From Epiperipatus broadwayi (lineage: Eukaryota; Onychophora; Udeonychophora; Euonychophora; Peripatidae), in contig JAQFVV010012490.1 of NCBI GenBank assembly GCA_028023455.1, forward strand, positions 3,970,576-4,034,575: a stretch of DNA of 64,000 nucleotides, read 5' to 3'. Position numbers and translations under genes: made by a program. Shown piece after piece: positions 11,197 to 22,382 of this stretch. The notes below the pieces were generated by a model. The model ran no database searches and was not told the origin of the DNA. It saw only the letters and a list, made by a program, of their open reading frames with translations. Each line of letters begins with the position of its first letter. Position 1 is the first letter of the stretch.

Positions 11197-12612
11197 ATAA
11201 GTTTCAGTGAACAGTATATATAACTAAGTACCAATATTGATTTTGATTTGAATTATTACTAATGCCTTAATTCTTAATGATGAAAAATAGTAATAACAGG
11301 AATATATATATCAAAAATAATAATAGTAATTATAAATTAAACTTACCCACCAACTAATCCAATAAATCCATTTCGAATGTCAGTCTTTAAATAAAAAAAA
11401 ATAAAACTAATTAATGACTTCAAAAATCTTTGCATTTAATATTGTAAATGCTACTATAAAATACATGTAAAACTTTTGCATTATATATATATGGGTGTAT
11501 AAAACAGAATCAATCATAGAATGTAATATATTAAAGAAATCTAATTTCTAATATATAAATCGGTATTAAAGTTCATTTTACAGTGGTCTATGTGAAATAA
11601 GATTTACAGAATATATATATGATAGCCAATTTCTGAATTGTAAAATGCCAATATAAAAATCACAAGATGAATTTCAAAGAAACCTCTTCATCAGATATGC
11701 TAAGTCCTTAAAATTTTCAATTACAAATTAAAATATTAGCATCTTATTATATATAAAGATTTTGTTTTGTTTGAATAACACAATGCTTTTTTAATCAGAA
11801 AGCAGATACAAAATTTATATTCTAGAGAAATAAATTATAAACAATTCCATTTTTTATCATTTTTATGTGATCAGAAATTATGCATTTTTTGATTATGAAA
11901 AATATCAGACTTAATAATTTTATCTTTCACATTTTTAAGGTAAAGCAATTAATATCTGGTTTATATAATTCACAACTTTAGTCTATAATGATTTTCTATT
12001 AGATATTTCAAGAACTTGGCATTGATGAAGAAAATTCAACTGAAACTAATTGGCTGTGCTCCTTATTTACTATAATTCACAATTCAGAAAATGTAATATT
12101 TTATAAAGCAACTATCTTATTTCATACAAAGATCAATAGATGGCACTTCAAGAGACCTTGACTGATTTTCTGTGGTGACATGGCTATTTTGTTCTGCAAG
12201 ATAAGTTAAAGTTTATATATGTCAAGGAGATAGTTTTAATTGAATTTGGAAGATCGTCAAGAATTTTGATAACATTTGAAAAGTGTTTTGTTATGCCATT
12301 TTAAATATAGAAGTGAAAAAAAAAATTTTTTTGTTGTGGTGGTATTACTGTAAGGAGGTTTTATAACTAAGTTGTATGTAAGATTAGTTGGTTTTTACTA
12401 ATTTTGTTGGTAAAGAATTTTTTTAATTTAAGAAAGGAAGTAATTTATTTGAGAAAAAAGATAACATTTTGAGGCTTTAGGTTGGAGAACATGTGTTTAT
12501 TGATCCCCATTGAAAGAAAGTAAAGTTTTTGTCCTTTATATAAAGGCGTTTGAAGATTAGAAGAAGAAGCATAAAATTAAATATAGAATAGGGGACTTGA
12601 AAAATAAGGAAT
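11197..12612. other. AT-rich sequence and probable LINE 5' region
   Basis: No gene recognised to about 12300. From about 12300 the sequence becomes purine-rich on the plus strand, like the LINE that follows, and may be its 5' untranslated region. The exact 5' end is not visible. Confidence 0.4.
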
Positions 12613-13391
12613 ATGAAATGTATTTATATTCCACAATGCATATATAATGGTCAGAAAAAAATTAGGTATGCTGTGGTAGAGTGTACCATATGTGACAAGG
12701 TTTATCATTTGAAATACTTAAATAAGACTAAAAAGGATATAACAGGTTTATGGTTATGTAGGCAGTGTGTAAATGTGATAAAAGTAAAAAAGTGGTTTCT
12801 AAGTATAGATAGTTTAAAGAGAAAGTCAGGAGAAATGGAGCAAAATATAGTTGAGGAAGATAGGATAGACTATGTTTTTAGTGAGTGATATATGGATGAA
12901 AAAATAAGTAGTGCAATGGAGATGGTGGGCCAAAGAATAAGTAAGATAGAGGAAGAGGTAAAGGATATAGAAGCAAAATTTAAATTGTTAGAAACAAAGT
13001 GTGAGCAGTTAAAGGAATTACTGAATAGGAATTATAAGGAAGAAGTAGATAAGGAAGTCCAGAAGGTGGAAGAGAATGTTAATGGATGAAAGTAGGGAAA
13101 ATAAACTGAGACAGTATCGATTGATTCGCTAATTACATTTTGGAGATATAATTACAAAGGACAATAGAAACAGGTATGTAAAAATATATTTGTCTGGATC
13201 TAGAATTAGGGATGTTACAGATAAAGTAAAGGAACAAGGAAGTAGAAATGTGTATGTTATTTTAGGGACATATAATTTGTCAAAGCCTTCATAGAGAGTA
13301 ATGGATGAGTATATAGAATTGTTTAGTAATTTGAGGTACATTAAAGAAAAAGTAGCAATAGTTAGATTATTACCAAGATTTGAAAATACAT
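12613..13391 (+). pseudogene. LINE ORF1, 5' part: PHD finger, coiled coil, start of esterase
   Basis: The first open frame (12613-12888, 91 codons) has Cys/His spacing CTICDKVYHL followed by W-L-C-R-Q-C, a PHD-type zinc finger as in CR1-group ORF1 proteins. After a stop, 12892-13089 encodes a heptad-rich Glu/Lys/Leu segment (SKIEEEVKDIEAKFKLLE), a probable coiled coil for ORF1 self-association. From about 13140 the frame reads GSRIRDVTDKV, then VYVILGTYNLS, where the family usually has a G-T-N-D-L block; the Asn is replaced by Tyr here. After a TAG at about 13292 it continues MDEYIELFSNL to VAIVRLLPRFENT, ending at the inserted element. ORF1 proteins of this type bind RNA and act in retrotransposition particles. 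It is broken by several stops and by the insertion. Confidence 0.82.
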
Positions 13392-14261
13392 CAGAAGTGG
13401 ACAACTGCCAGCCCGTGGGCCACATTGTGACCCATGATGATGTTGAATCCAGCCCACACCATAAATTCCTAAATATAGAAAATCCATACCTGACTACACT
13501 TGTTGTAAAACGCAATCTCTAGGCCTACCAGTCACATGTTCATATAACATTAACTTTATCCTAATGCCATGAGAAATATAAAATTTTAATTATAAAAATT
13601 TATAACTTGCATAAATTTAATTATAATTTCTAAAATATCAATTTTATATTACAAAATATAAAAATATGGGAGGAATCACTTCACAAATAATGTTAATTTT
13701 GGTTTTTAAAGAATATTTCTACACAGCATCAGAGTATTATTTCCTAATTATTACTGTAGCATCAATTGAATGAAGTTCCTTTGGGTTTAACTTCTTATTG
13801 AAAAAAATAATATTGGTGCATATTTTATAAATAATTTTATGCCTTTCCTAATTGTTGCAATTTTTAATTTAATATAATTTACAGCCTATAAAATGAATCA
13901 ATTAATAAAAAAAAAAACTCATGCCGAATGCCCATTTTCAATGATAATTGGACATACAGATATTTATTTGCAAATATAGATGATAAAGCTGTTTGTTTGA
14001 TTTGTAACAAAACTATTTCTGTTTTTAAATAATATACTTCTAAAAAGGCATTTTCCAACAAAACATTTCATAAAATATAGATTTAAGTCATTAAATATTG
14101 TATTTACTTTTTTTAAAAATACATTAATAATTTGGTAATTCAAGTAATATAACATTTTTTAGGTTCTGATTTTTTAAACTAAATCATTCAATCTATTCTG
14201 ATTCGCATTATGATACAAAAATTTTATTTGGCCTGCTCATGAAAAAAGTTGCCCACCCCTA
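13392..14261. mobile_element. hAT-like MITE inserted in LINE ORF1
   Basis: The left end CAGAAGTGGACAACTGCCAG is followed by CCCGTGGGCC. In reverse complement the right end reads TAGGGGTGGGCAACTTTTTT followed by AGCAGGCC. Both resemble the CAGGGGTGGGCAAC...GGCCC ends common in animal hAT elements. Flanking 8-mers AAATACAT (13384-13391) and TAATAGAT (14262-14269) agree at 6 of 8 positions, as expected for an aged hAT target duplication. The LINE esterase reading resumes on the other side. No transposase is encoded; the open frames inside are AT-rich noise. Confidence 0.8.
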
Positions 14262-14460
14262 TAATAGATATGTTAGATAGGGCATGTCCTATAAATGAGA
14301 TTGAAAATAATTGTGTGAGAAATGATTTTATGTTTGTGGATGTGTGGGATTCTTTAATTAGTAAGAGGCAGTTATAATAGTAAAAATGGATTGCACTTAG
14401 CAAAACAAGGAAGTGATATTTTAGGAAATTTAATTTATAAAGCATATAGTTCAGGAAACT
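14262..14460 (+). pseudogene. LINE ORF1, 3' part: end of SGNH esterase-like domain
   Basis: Directly after the MITE the translation reads INEIENNCVRNDFMFVDVWD, which fits the I-N-x-x-L...F-V-D-V-W block of CR1-type ORF1 esterases. After a stop, the next frame gives NGLHLAKQGSDILGNLIYKA, which carries the expected His-containing block near the catalytic end of SGNH hydrolases (D-G-L-H-L-x-x-x-G). Together with the upstream part this shows one domain split by the insertion. In this family the esterase is thought to act on lipids or membranes during retrotransposition. Confidence 0.75.
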
Positions 14461-14669
14461 TATAAAGAGAGATGAGGTTTTAAGTTGCAATGTTATCAGA
14501 AAAAAAAAGAATGGAAGGGATGTAAGAAATAAACAAAGGGTAGCTGATTTCAATATAAATGTAGATATGGAAATGTAATGGGTCTGTAAAAGTAATGGTA
14601 AGCAAGTTATTTATAAATGTAATGGAGAAGATCAAAAAAATTTATAAAAGAGTAATTAGGAAAAGAAGA

Positions 14670-15320
14670 AATTGTTAAAATTGGATATTTGAATATGTAA
14701 GATGGTAGGAGACCAGAAAAATGGCTGGAAACAAACAAAGCAGTTAAAAATGAAGAGCTTGAGATATTAGCAGTAGTGGAAACACATCTAAGAGAAGAAC
14801 TTATACTGGAAGACATGATATAGCAGGGTATACATAGAAAAGAAAAAGAAGAAAAGATGGTGGTATAGGAATTATGTCAAAAAATATGTAAATATTGTTA
14901 AATATCAAGATCATTTGTGGCTTGAAATAAGGTTAGGAAGACAAGAATGAATGGTAGCTATAGTGTATATAGCCACTGGAGATAGTCAAACTATAATGAA
15001 GTGAAACAGCATATATGAATGTCTAGTTAAAGATATAAAGAGTTGAAAAAAAAAGGGGGGGAAGAGAATATTGGTTATAAGGGATATGAATTGACATATT
15101 GAAGAAATTGATGAGGTAAAGAAAGAACAGCTTTTGAAGAATTTTTGTCAGAGTAAATTTGAGCATAGAAAATTTGTCAAATATTTATGAGGGGTAATAT
15201 ACATGGTTTAGAAATAATATATTTCACACAATAGATTATGTATTAATAGAGAAAGAGGAAATGAATAAAGTATGAAAAACTAAAGTGTTTGATAATGAAT
15301 AGTGATCATAATTTCTTTAT
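14670..15320 (+). pseudogene. LINE AP-type endonuclease domain (decayed)
   Basis: Reading frames between stops give, in order, LKIGYLNM (start of the fold), ILAVVETHLREELI (Glu of the active site), VYIATGDSQT, RILVIRDMN followed by a stop and H-I (the expected G-D-x-N-x-H block), TWFRNNISHTIDYVLIEK, and SDHNFFIIEM at about 15301, the diagnostic SDH motif. These are the conserved blocks of APE-type endonucleases of non-LTR retrotransposons, which nick target DNA to prime reverse transcription. Several stops and shifts make it non-functional. Confidence 0.85.
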
Positions 15321-15654
15321 AATAGAAATGGTTAATAATGTGATGGGAAATAGTAATAAAAGTATTAAAGGATAGTGAAAGATGTGGATGGAGAATGATA
15401 AGAAAAATAATAAGTTAGAAAAATATAAATAAAAGTTGAAGCAATCATGTAAGAGTTTGTTGGGGATGAATATAAGGACTGGTGTGGTGATGTAAAAAAA
15501 AAAAAGTGGCAAATAGGGTTTTACATGACAATATTAAAAAGAATAAAAGTAATACAAAAGTGAGAGTTAGTAAAAATGTAAAAGAGAGAAAAAAAGCATG
15601 CAGAGAATATAAGTATGCTATTAAGAACAAAGAAAGTGAAATGTTAATGTTAAA

Positions 15655-17930
15655 TTGGAAAAGTATTTTAAAATAAAAAAGTTGGCTAAAATAGATAATT
15701 ATATAGAGAGAATGAAATTAAATAGTAAATTGTTGGAGGATATTAATAAAAGTGGACGAGATGGGAGTAAAAAATTTTGGAAATACATTAAAAGAAGAAT
15801 TGTAAGGGAGAGAGAAATAGTATTACTACATGATGAAGGAATAGAGTGTAGCTCTAGAGAAGAATTAGAGAAAATCTTAAATAAGTATGTAATGGATATA
15901 GAAAAGATGTTAGATGTGAAGGAAAGAGTGATAACAAGCATAAAAGAATATAGTAATGGAAATATTAGGTTTACAGAAAATGAACTGAATGAAGCAAGAA
16001 AGAAATTGAAAAATGGAAAGGTAAGAACATTTAAATGGATGGGCAGCAGAGATAGTAATGAATTTAAGACAGGGCAAAATTAAACCTATTATCATGTTTG
16101 AATAAGATGGCACAGAAGAGACTTTCCGGATAGTTGGAGTAATACAAGAGTAAAGCTACTATCTAAAAAAAAAGGTAAGCAACATAGAAAGTTAAGAAAT
16201 TAAAGGCCGATAGGGGTAACATCAATGTTATATAAAGTTTTCGCTTATATGGGAGCTAAAAGGGTCACAAAATGGATGGAAGAAAATAATATAGTGGGAG
16301 TAACACAAGGGTTTTTTCGATTGGATAGGTGTGTAGGAGATAGTTTATTTGTATTATATAACTTATAGATAGGAGTAGAAATACAGGTAAACAGATATAT
16401 ATATATATATAGTTTTTATAGATATAGAGAAGGCATACAATAGAGTAAATAAAAATAGATTATGGGTAAGTTTAGTAAATTTGGGAATGGATGGAGTTTT
16501 AGTGGATCTTATTAAGAGATTATATGAAAATAATTACTAGATGCATCAATTAGGGAATATGGAATCTGTTAAAGTTAAAAATGAAATGGGACTAAGGCAA
16601 GGATACCTCTATGACATCTATTTTGTTTTTGTTGTATTTGAAAGAAATGGAGAGAGCAATAGAAAGACTAGGAAGGGAGGGAGAGATACCATTAATAGAT
16701 GGCAAGGAAGTATATACACTATTGGGTCTTTTATTTGCGGATGATGGCTTCTTGTGCACAAAAAGGGAAGATATAGAAGTAATTATGCTGAGGACATGCA
16801 CTAGGGTGGGTAAAGAGATTTTAAATTTAGTGAAGAAAAATCAAAAGTAATGATGATTAATACAGGGTAAAGAGAGGACAAAGAATTTTTATTGGGGGAT
16901 ATAAACTTAAGTGTGATGAATAATATACCTATTTAGGAATTGTCTTAAGTAATTAAAGAAATTGCTTCGAAGAATGGAAGAAAAAAATAATAAATGGAAC
17001 AAAGAAAAGAAAGGGACTGATAAATAAATTAACAGTGTTTTCATATAATAAATATGATGTAGCTAGAATTGTATGGAAGGGACTAGCAATAGCAGAGTTA
17101 ACATAAGGTAACAATGCATTATGTGTTAGTAAAAGGTGTTAGATTATTTAGAAAAAATACAAAGAGAAGTAGGAAGACATGCATTAGATGCACATGTGTG
17201 GATGGCAAAGGATGCAATTCAAGGAAAAATGGGATGGTCAAGTTTTTATACGAGGGATGCAAAAAGCAAAATGAAAATGTTCGGTAGATTGCAATTTATG
17301 GATAAGAGAATAGTCAAAATACTATTTAATTGGGTTGTGAGTAAAGGGCAGGAAAAAATATGAGTGATAAAGGTAGTATGGTATGCAGAAGATTTGGATA
17401 AAGAATTTATGTCAGTATACTTTTACAAAAAATGGGATGATTGTGTTAGGAAAATTGTTGAGTGTTATAGTAGCAAGAAATGGGATAGAAGAATAGATGC
17501 ATTAATAAAGAATAGAAAGATGAGAACTAGTATAAAGAGTAAAAAGAGTTTAAATATATATAGAAGTAAACAGATTATTGGGTGTGAGTTAATTTATGAT
17601 AACAGCAAAAAAAGAAGTTTACTGTTTAAGGCTGGAACAAGATCTTCAGCAACAAGGGAATATAGACATAAATGGAAACTTGTGGGTGATTTAGTTGTGT
17701 AAAGAAAGTATAGAAAATATTAGGCATCTGTTAATTGAATGTAAATGCCTGCAAGCAGAAACAGTACAAATAATAAAGTTGTGGAACAATAAATATAAAC
17801 AAAGTGATTATACAGAAAGTGGATTCTTGGTTTTTATGCTGGGTTTGGAAAAAGATAAGGAGGATTTAGTTATAAAGACCATGGAGTTGATAAAGGTTAT
17901 GTTGTGGAAATGGGATGGAGCAGGATAGAG
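15655..17930 (+). pseudogene. LINE reverse transcriptase and C-terminal region (decayed)
   Basis: The N-terminal finger region (15655-16083) reads FWKYIKRRIVREREIVLLHD. It is followed by PIGVTSMLYKVFAYMGAKRV and the Q-G-F-F-R-x-D-R block. The first catalytic Asp lies in FIDIEKAYNRV (about 16411-16443). The next block is MGLRQG (about 16590) and the catalytic pair is in LLFADDGF (about 16728-16752), a FADD variant of the usual Y-x-D-D. Frameshifts separate these blocks. The C-terminal part (17364-17928) has YRSKQIIGCELIYDN and a Cys-rich CKESIENIRHLLIECKC segment typical of CR1/Jockey-group ends. A close relative of this part occurs at 52486-52842. Confidence 0.9.
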
Positions 17931-18060
17931 AAGAATATAGGAAAAACTTAGGATGGTGAATGGAATGGGAAGGTAAAGTGGCTAACAGGTTTCTCTGGGC
18001 ATAGTAGCTGAAAGATTCCTGACTCCAAAAAAGGAGAAGTCATAATGCATCTCATCATCA

Positions 18061-18510
18061 TATCATATAATCATAATTATTAATTAATTATATATACGTT
18101 GTACTAGAAACTTTCCTCCAGTTTTTGTGGTTAAATATTATTCATGACTATTATTAATTAATTAATTTCCACTTTAATGGGGATACCAATATTATCTTTA
18201 AAAAAAAAGTAACCATTATTTTCAATAATTTTCTTGAGGATAAAAAATTTTTATTCTAGGAAATTAATTTTTTTTTTTTTGTTTCATTAATTTTATTTAC
18301 TTACACTGAACGCCATCTAGTATACAAATTTATTGTTTTAATAAACAAATATAAATAATAATTTACTCAATTAAATAAAAACTTAAAACACTTTAACAAT
18401 ATAAATTATTATTAAAATTATTTGGTTATTAATTTATAATTAAAATAAACATTAACAATAATTAATGTTTATATTATATGTGTAAACCAAAACAACACAA
18501 ACATGTCACA
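18061..18510. other. AT-rich spacer, no gene seen
   Basis: Runs of TTAATTAATTA and A/T tracts without recognisable elements. Confidence 0.5.
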
Positions 18511-18887
18511 TGCACAATGAATAATATTTCTGAAATGTAATTTTCACTACACCACTCTTATGCAGGGACTGATTTCTATCTGCTTTTAACATCTTGTAAA
18601 GGGGTATAATCATAAATTATGAAATACGTGAAAAAGATGTATGATCCCCAAGATGCTCATTTTCTGCCGAACCAGCACTCACCAGTTGGCCTAGATCACA
18701 ATCTCTTATACATAACTTTATCATTGTTCAATATATTTAAATAGCCAATTATTACTGTTTAATGAACTTACTGTTCTCACAACTTTGACACATCTCACTT
18801 AATGATAGTATATTAATAATTTTTATTAGTCATTCATAAAGTGGATAATCTCTAGTCTAATGAATGACTAATAAAAATTATTAATAT
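18511..18887 (+). repeat. Dispersed repeat family R1, copy B
   Basis: Diverged second copy of the repeat at the window start. Matching blocks run in the same order except that the AATGAATAATATTTCTG block is at the left here. Its right end contains a perfect hairpin (18811-18886) absent from copy A, whose corresponding end matches only the inverted arm plus the adjoining GAGATTATCCA. Confidence 0.75.
18811..18886. repeat. Perfect 27-bp hairpin at the end of R1 copy B
   Basis: Bases 18811-18837 are the exact reverse complement of 18860-18886, separated by 22 bases. The inverted arm plus GGATAATCTCTAG matches copy A in opposite orientation (about 272-314), which suggests a fold-back duplication of the repeat end. 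Confidence 0.9.
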
Positions 18888-19539
18888 CATCTTATGATCT
18901 TGGAATTAAACTATTCATAAAATGTATTACCATTTTCTTACTTTATTGTTTGATTCCTTTTTTAAATCATTAAAATTTATTAACATTCAATCTGTAATTT
19001 AAAACTTAAAATTGTTTTAACAACATAGTTTAGCAAAAGTGGAATTTAAAAGTAATTAAACTGAATAATGGAGAACTTGATCATATATGAAGACTTCTAA
19101 TACATTCAGGAAATGTAAACATTTAGTGAAAACTAATATTTGCTGTGAGAGATACATTTACATATGTAATTTGAGATGATTAGTCTCTTACTTCTAATAG
19201 CAATACAAAATCATTAGGATTTATTACTTCTCCTTCATACATGATAAGAATAAATCATGCATATATATTAATGCCAAAAATATACAAAGACAGAATACCC
19301 TGTCTACATGAACAAATATAACGAAGAATACATCACTTAATTATACACAAGTAAAAAAATGTACCTTTGTCTAATGGGATCAGTAGTTGCAACTTACAAA
19401 AATCGATGAAGTGCTCCTATCTCTACAAGTCATTTCTTTTAATAATAACTATAGTATAAATTCAAATTCCTCATAACATAATAGTTCCTGTTGATAATAT
19501 TAACTTCGGAACTGAAAAGCATGATTCTATTCCAACAAA
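18888..19539. other. AT-rich spacer, no gene seen
   Basis: No element ends or protein motifs recognised. Confidence 0.5.
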
Positions 19540-20492
19540 TAATAATTTAGAAGTAAAAAAAAGACAATGTTATTTTTGATATAGTTAACTCTAATTCGAA
19601 GGTTCTATTTAATAATTCGGAAAATAATTCAAATTCTACTTCAAATATTTCTAATTTTGACTCTTCTAATATAAATTCTTCTAATAATGCTAAATAACAA
19701 GTTTTTATTTCTCAAAATAATGTTTTATTATAAAAAAATAACTCTGTGATTCCTAATGTTGTTTATAAAAAAGATTTTCAATTAGTAGATGGCGCTTTTA
19801 CAGAAATCAACAATCTTTTTTCAGTTGAATCTTTTGAGAATAAAAAAAAACAACAACTTGGAATCTTGCTTACAGTCTCATACTTCTGATTTAAATAATA
19901 TGTCATATTTCCAACATTCCTAGCTCTTTGCCCCAGCTTCTTCAAAAGAACAAAAATTCAATTTTTCAAGATGATTCTTAACATTTCTATTCAGAAACAG
20001 TCTCAGTTAAATAAAAGGAAAAAGTTTCAAGGATCTAATAATGTTTTTAATGTTTCAAATTCACTTTTTATATCTAATGATATTTATTTCAATGCTAAAA
20101 ATGATAAGATTTGTCAACAAAATCAATCCTCTTTATCTGAATATACATCATTTCCTTCTAATATCTCAAAAACTGCTTGTACTGATAACAAGAAACCTTC
20201 ATCCAGTTAATCATTCTACTAATCATTCTGCTCATGAGATTTCTCCTCAGATTGGTCTTCTTGATTTTGATGATGATGAAAATACTAACTTATATAGCTT
20301 AAGTGGCACAGTTTTATCAACTTATTCTATTTCTCAAGATCTAAGATATTCATCAAAAAATACGTTCTGAATTTAATTCATGTATTCCGGCTATTCTTTT
20401 CAATTCCTTTTTGCACTATTCTACAACAGATAAGAATGACAAATCTTTTTATGATGTAGTTATGGATTTATATATAAAAAATTATTATATAT
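19540..20492 (+). pseudogene. Unidentified decayed Ser/Asn-rich coding region
   Basis: I do not recognise this. Plus-strand reading frames chained across several frameshifts and stops give protein-like segments rich in Ser, Asn, Asp and Gln. From left to right they are: KKDFQLVDGAFTEINNLFSV, then LQSHTSDLNNMSYFQHS, then KKFQGSNNVFNVSNSLFISN (19971-20210), then GLLDFDDDENTNLYSLSGTV (20041-20370), then RSEFNSCIPAILFNSFLHYS and KSFYDVVMDLYIKNYY to a stop near 20492. Codon use is more even than in the neighbouring AT-rich noise. The likeliest explanation is an old ORF1- or Gag-like gene of a mobile element. No zinc knuckle, protease, RT or integrase motif was seen nearby, so the class is open. 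Confidence 0.45.
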
Positions 20493-21799
20493 GACAAACC
20501 TGTGAATGACTAATAATTGTAATTTCATTATGTTAAACTTAATTAATTCATTTTCAATATCATCAATAAATTTTTAATAAAGTTGATGTAAAAACTTTTT
20601 TTAACTACAAATATATATTTTTAAATACCTGGCTTAATTTTTTTGATATCAAGGAGTCTTGACTTGCAGCAGACATAAAAATGTAAATTTAATATTTCAT
20701 TATTCCAATGATAATTTGAAGGATATAAACACGATAAAAAAAGGTTTGTGCAATTCTTAACTTTGCTAGGGCTCTGGTCTGAATTCAAATTTTATTTTCA
20801 ATCCAAGGAAATACAAAATGAACTTTTTTGCTATGAAAAAATCTACAAATATGCAGTTTCCATAAACCATGTTGCCGAGTAAAAAAATCATCTATAACAT
20901 AGTCAACATAATTTTTTTTTATTACTTTTAATGATGCAATACGATTTTTTTAAAATTAAATCAGAAATTAATTCTATTGCATATACCACACATTAATTTT
21001 CTTAATCAACAATTACCTTCATTCTTACTATCATAAAACTTATCTTTCTTTTTTTTTCATAAATCATGATGCCTTATTTAATAAAATATTTAGCAAAGTT
21101 TAGTTGAGCTTTTCCCAATAAGTTGTTTCCATTTTGGGCTCTAAACACTGATTTTATGGGATTTATTTATGTTTAATAAATGAGAGTAAGCACTTATTAA
21201 TATGATTTACAAATATATAAAAAATTCTACATAAGTTATAATTAAAAAAATGATGCAAAATAATTTTGTATTGTGCAGATATTTTTTAAATCACATGTTA
21301 TAACAATATTTTAATCCAATAGGACTATAATTAATTCAAGAAGAAATTTGTTGAAAAAATATATAATTAATGATTAACATTATAACAAAATTAGATATAT
21401 AATTGAGACTTTGGCCAACATGGTTTGGTATAACGGTAGAATGGCAAACTGAAATGAAAGAACCTCAAATTATGACTGATTCTATCATTTGAACTTCTTA
21501 TCAGCTCCCAACAAACTAAAGCCATTCAATTATTACTAATGAGACTTTAGAACAAAATGAAAAAACTATTTAGAATTCAAATTTCTTGTTTTTAAAGAAA
21601 GCAATTCATAGAAATACAACTATTTAAAAAAAAAAAAAACCATGATAAGAATGTAAATAAAAAAAGAAAGAAAAAAAATTTAAAGAATAACAAAAAACCG
21701 TGTGTGTATCTGATTTAACATCCCAATTTTCTGGTCAACTATCATATTTCTCTTAATAATCATTATCAATTTTGTTTAAATGTTTACACGTATTCAATA
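20493..21799. other. AT-rich spacer, no gene seen
   Basis: The stretch near 21425-21470 contains TGGTATAACGGTAGAAT, a weak RNA polymerase III A-box-like word, but no convincing B box follows, so no tRNA or SINE is called. Confidence 0.45.
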
Positions 21800-21829
21800 T
21801 TGTACCGGTCAAAACATGTATATCCATCT

Positions 21830-21990
21830 AACATGAGCTCGAACTCACAAAATGTACTTCAAACCCAGTCAAACGTGAGATTTAGGTCAGGAACCAGCCT
21901 GAATTCGAACCCACTCTCAAAGCCCCAGATCAAACCCCTAATGGATAACATAACAATGATGGCACATGAGAATTCTTAATCCGGCCCACT
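21830..21990 (-). repeat. Possible tRNA-derived SINE remnant
   Basis: On the minus strand the region contains GTGGGTTCGAATTCAGG, close to the polymerase III B box (GGTTCGAATCC). Related words follow: GGGTTTGAAGTAC, GAGTTCGAGCTC and GGGGTTTGATC. It is less AT-rich than its surroundings. No full cloverleaf could be drawn, and no second copy was found in the window, so this is tentative. Confidence 0.3.
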
Positions 21991-22259
21991 AGCAAAGCGG
22001 AGAAGACAATGAGACATCTATTACTATGACTAAACTAAAATATATATAAGCATGGCTGTACGTTTGGAAGTGGAGAAAAGAGGAATTCGAACTACTTAGA
22101 CAAGTTGGATAATAAAAATTAGTTTAATATAGTAACAAATTGTTTACATACATTTATAAATTAATTGTAAACATTAGTATGTGCGTGAATGAGCAAGCAG
22201 TAGATGATTACATAGTGTCATTCACGCTATTATTTCTCATATGCTCTTTATTAGCTAAA

Positions 22260-22382
22260 TACTATATTATAAATAAACACATGTCTTTGATGGGTCCAAT
22301 ATTAAGATGCCAATCGATTATTAGAAAGAATTTACATAAAATTGCTATTAACGCTTTGGATTACGGTTCTGAAACATGGTGA
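22260..22382 (+). pseudogene. Possible small reverse-transcriptase fragment
   Basis: The end of the 22140-22382 frame reads RCQSIIRKNLHKIAINALDY followed by GSETW and a stop. The LDYGSETW ending resembles the L-x-Y-G-S-E-T-W block downstream of the catalytic domain in many non-LTR reverse transcriptases. The upstream half of the frame is unrelated AT-rich sequence. It is not from the LINE at 12.6-18 kb, which lacks this block. Confidence 0.4.

Larger units (their letters stand above)
12613..18060 (+). mobile_element. Decayed CR1/L2-like LINE, interrupted by a MITE
   Basis: In order on the plus strand: a PHD-like finger, a coiled coil, an SGNH esterase-like region split by an inserted hAT-like element (13392-14261), an AP-type endonuclease (14670-15320) and a reverse transcriptase with C-terminal region (15655-17930). 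This order, with a PHD plus esterase ORF1, is known from CR1/L2-group non-LTR retrotransposons. Stops and frameshifts occur throughout, so it is dead. The 3' end near 18050 has short CATCATCATATCATA repeats instead of a poly-A tail, another CR1/L2-like trait. A 5'-truncated relative lies at 52015-53095. Confidence 0.9.

Noticed and set aside
13129-15941. Several minus-strand frames rich in Phe, Leu and Ser
   Set aside because: They are antisense to the purine-rich LINE coding strand, which makes long hydrophobic antisense frames by composition.
21425-21500. tRNA gene or SINE from an A-box-like TGGTATAACGGTAG
   Set aside because: No B box at a suitable distance and no cloverleaf could be drawn.
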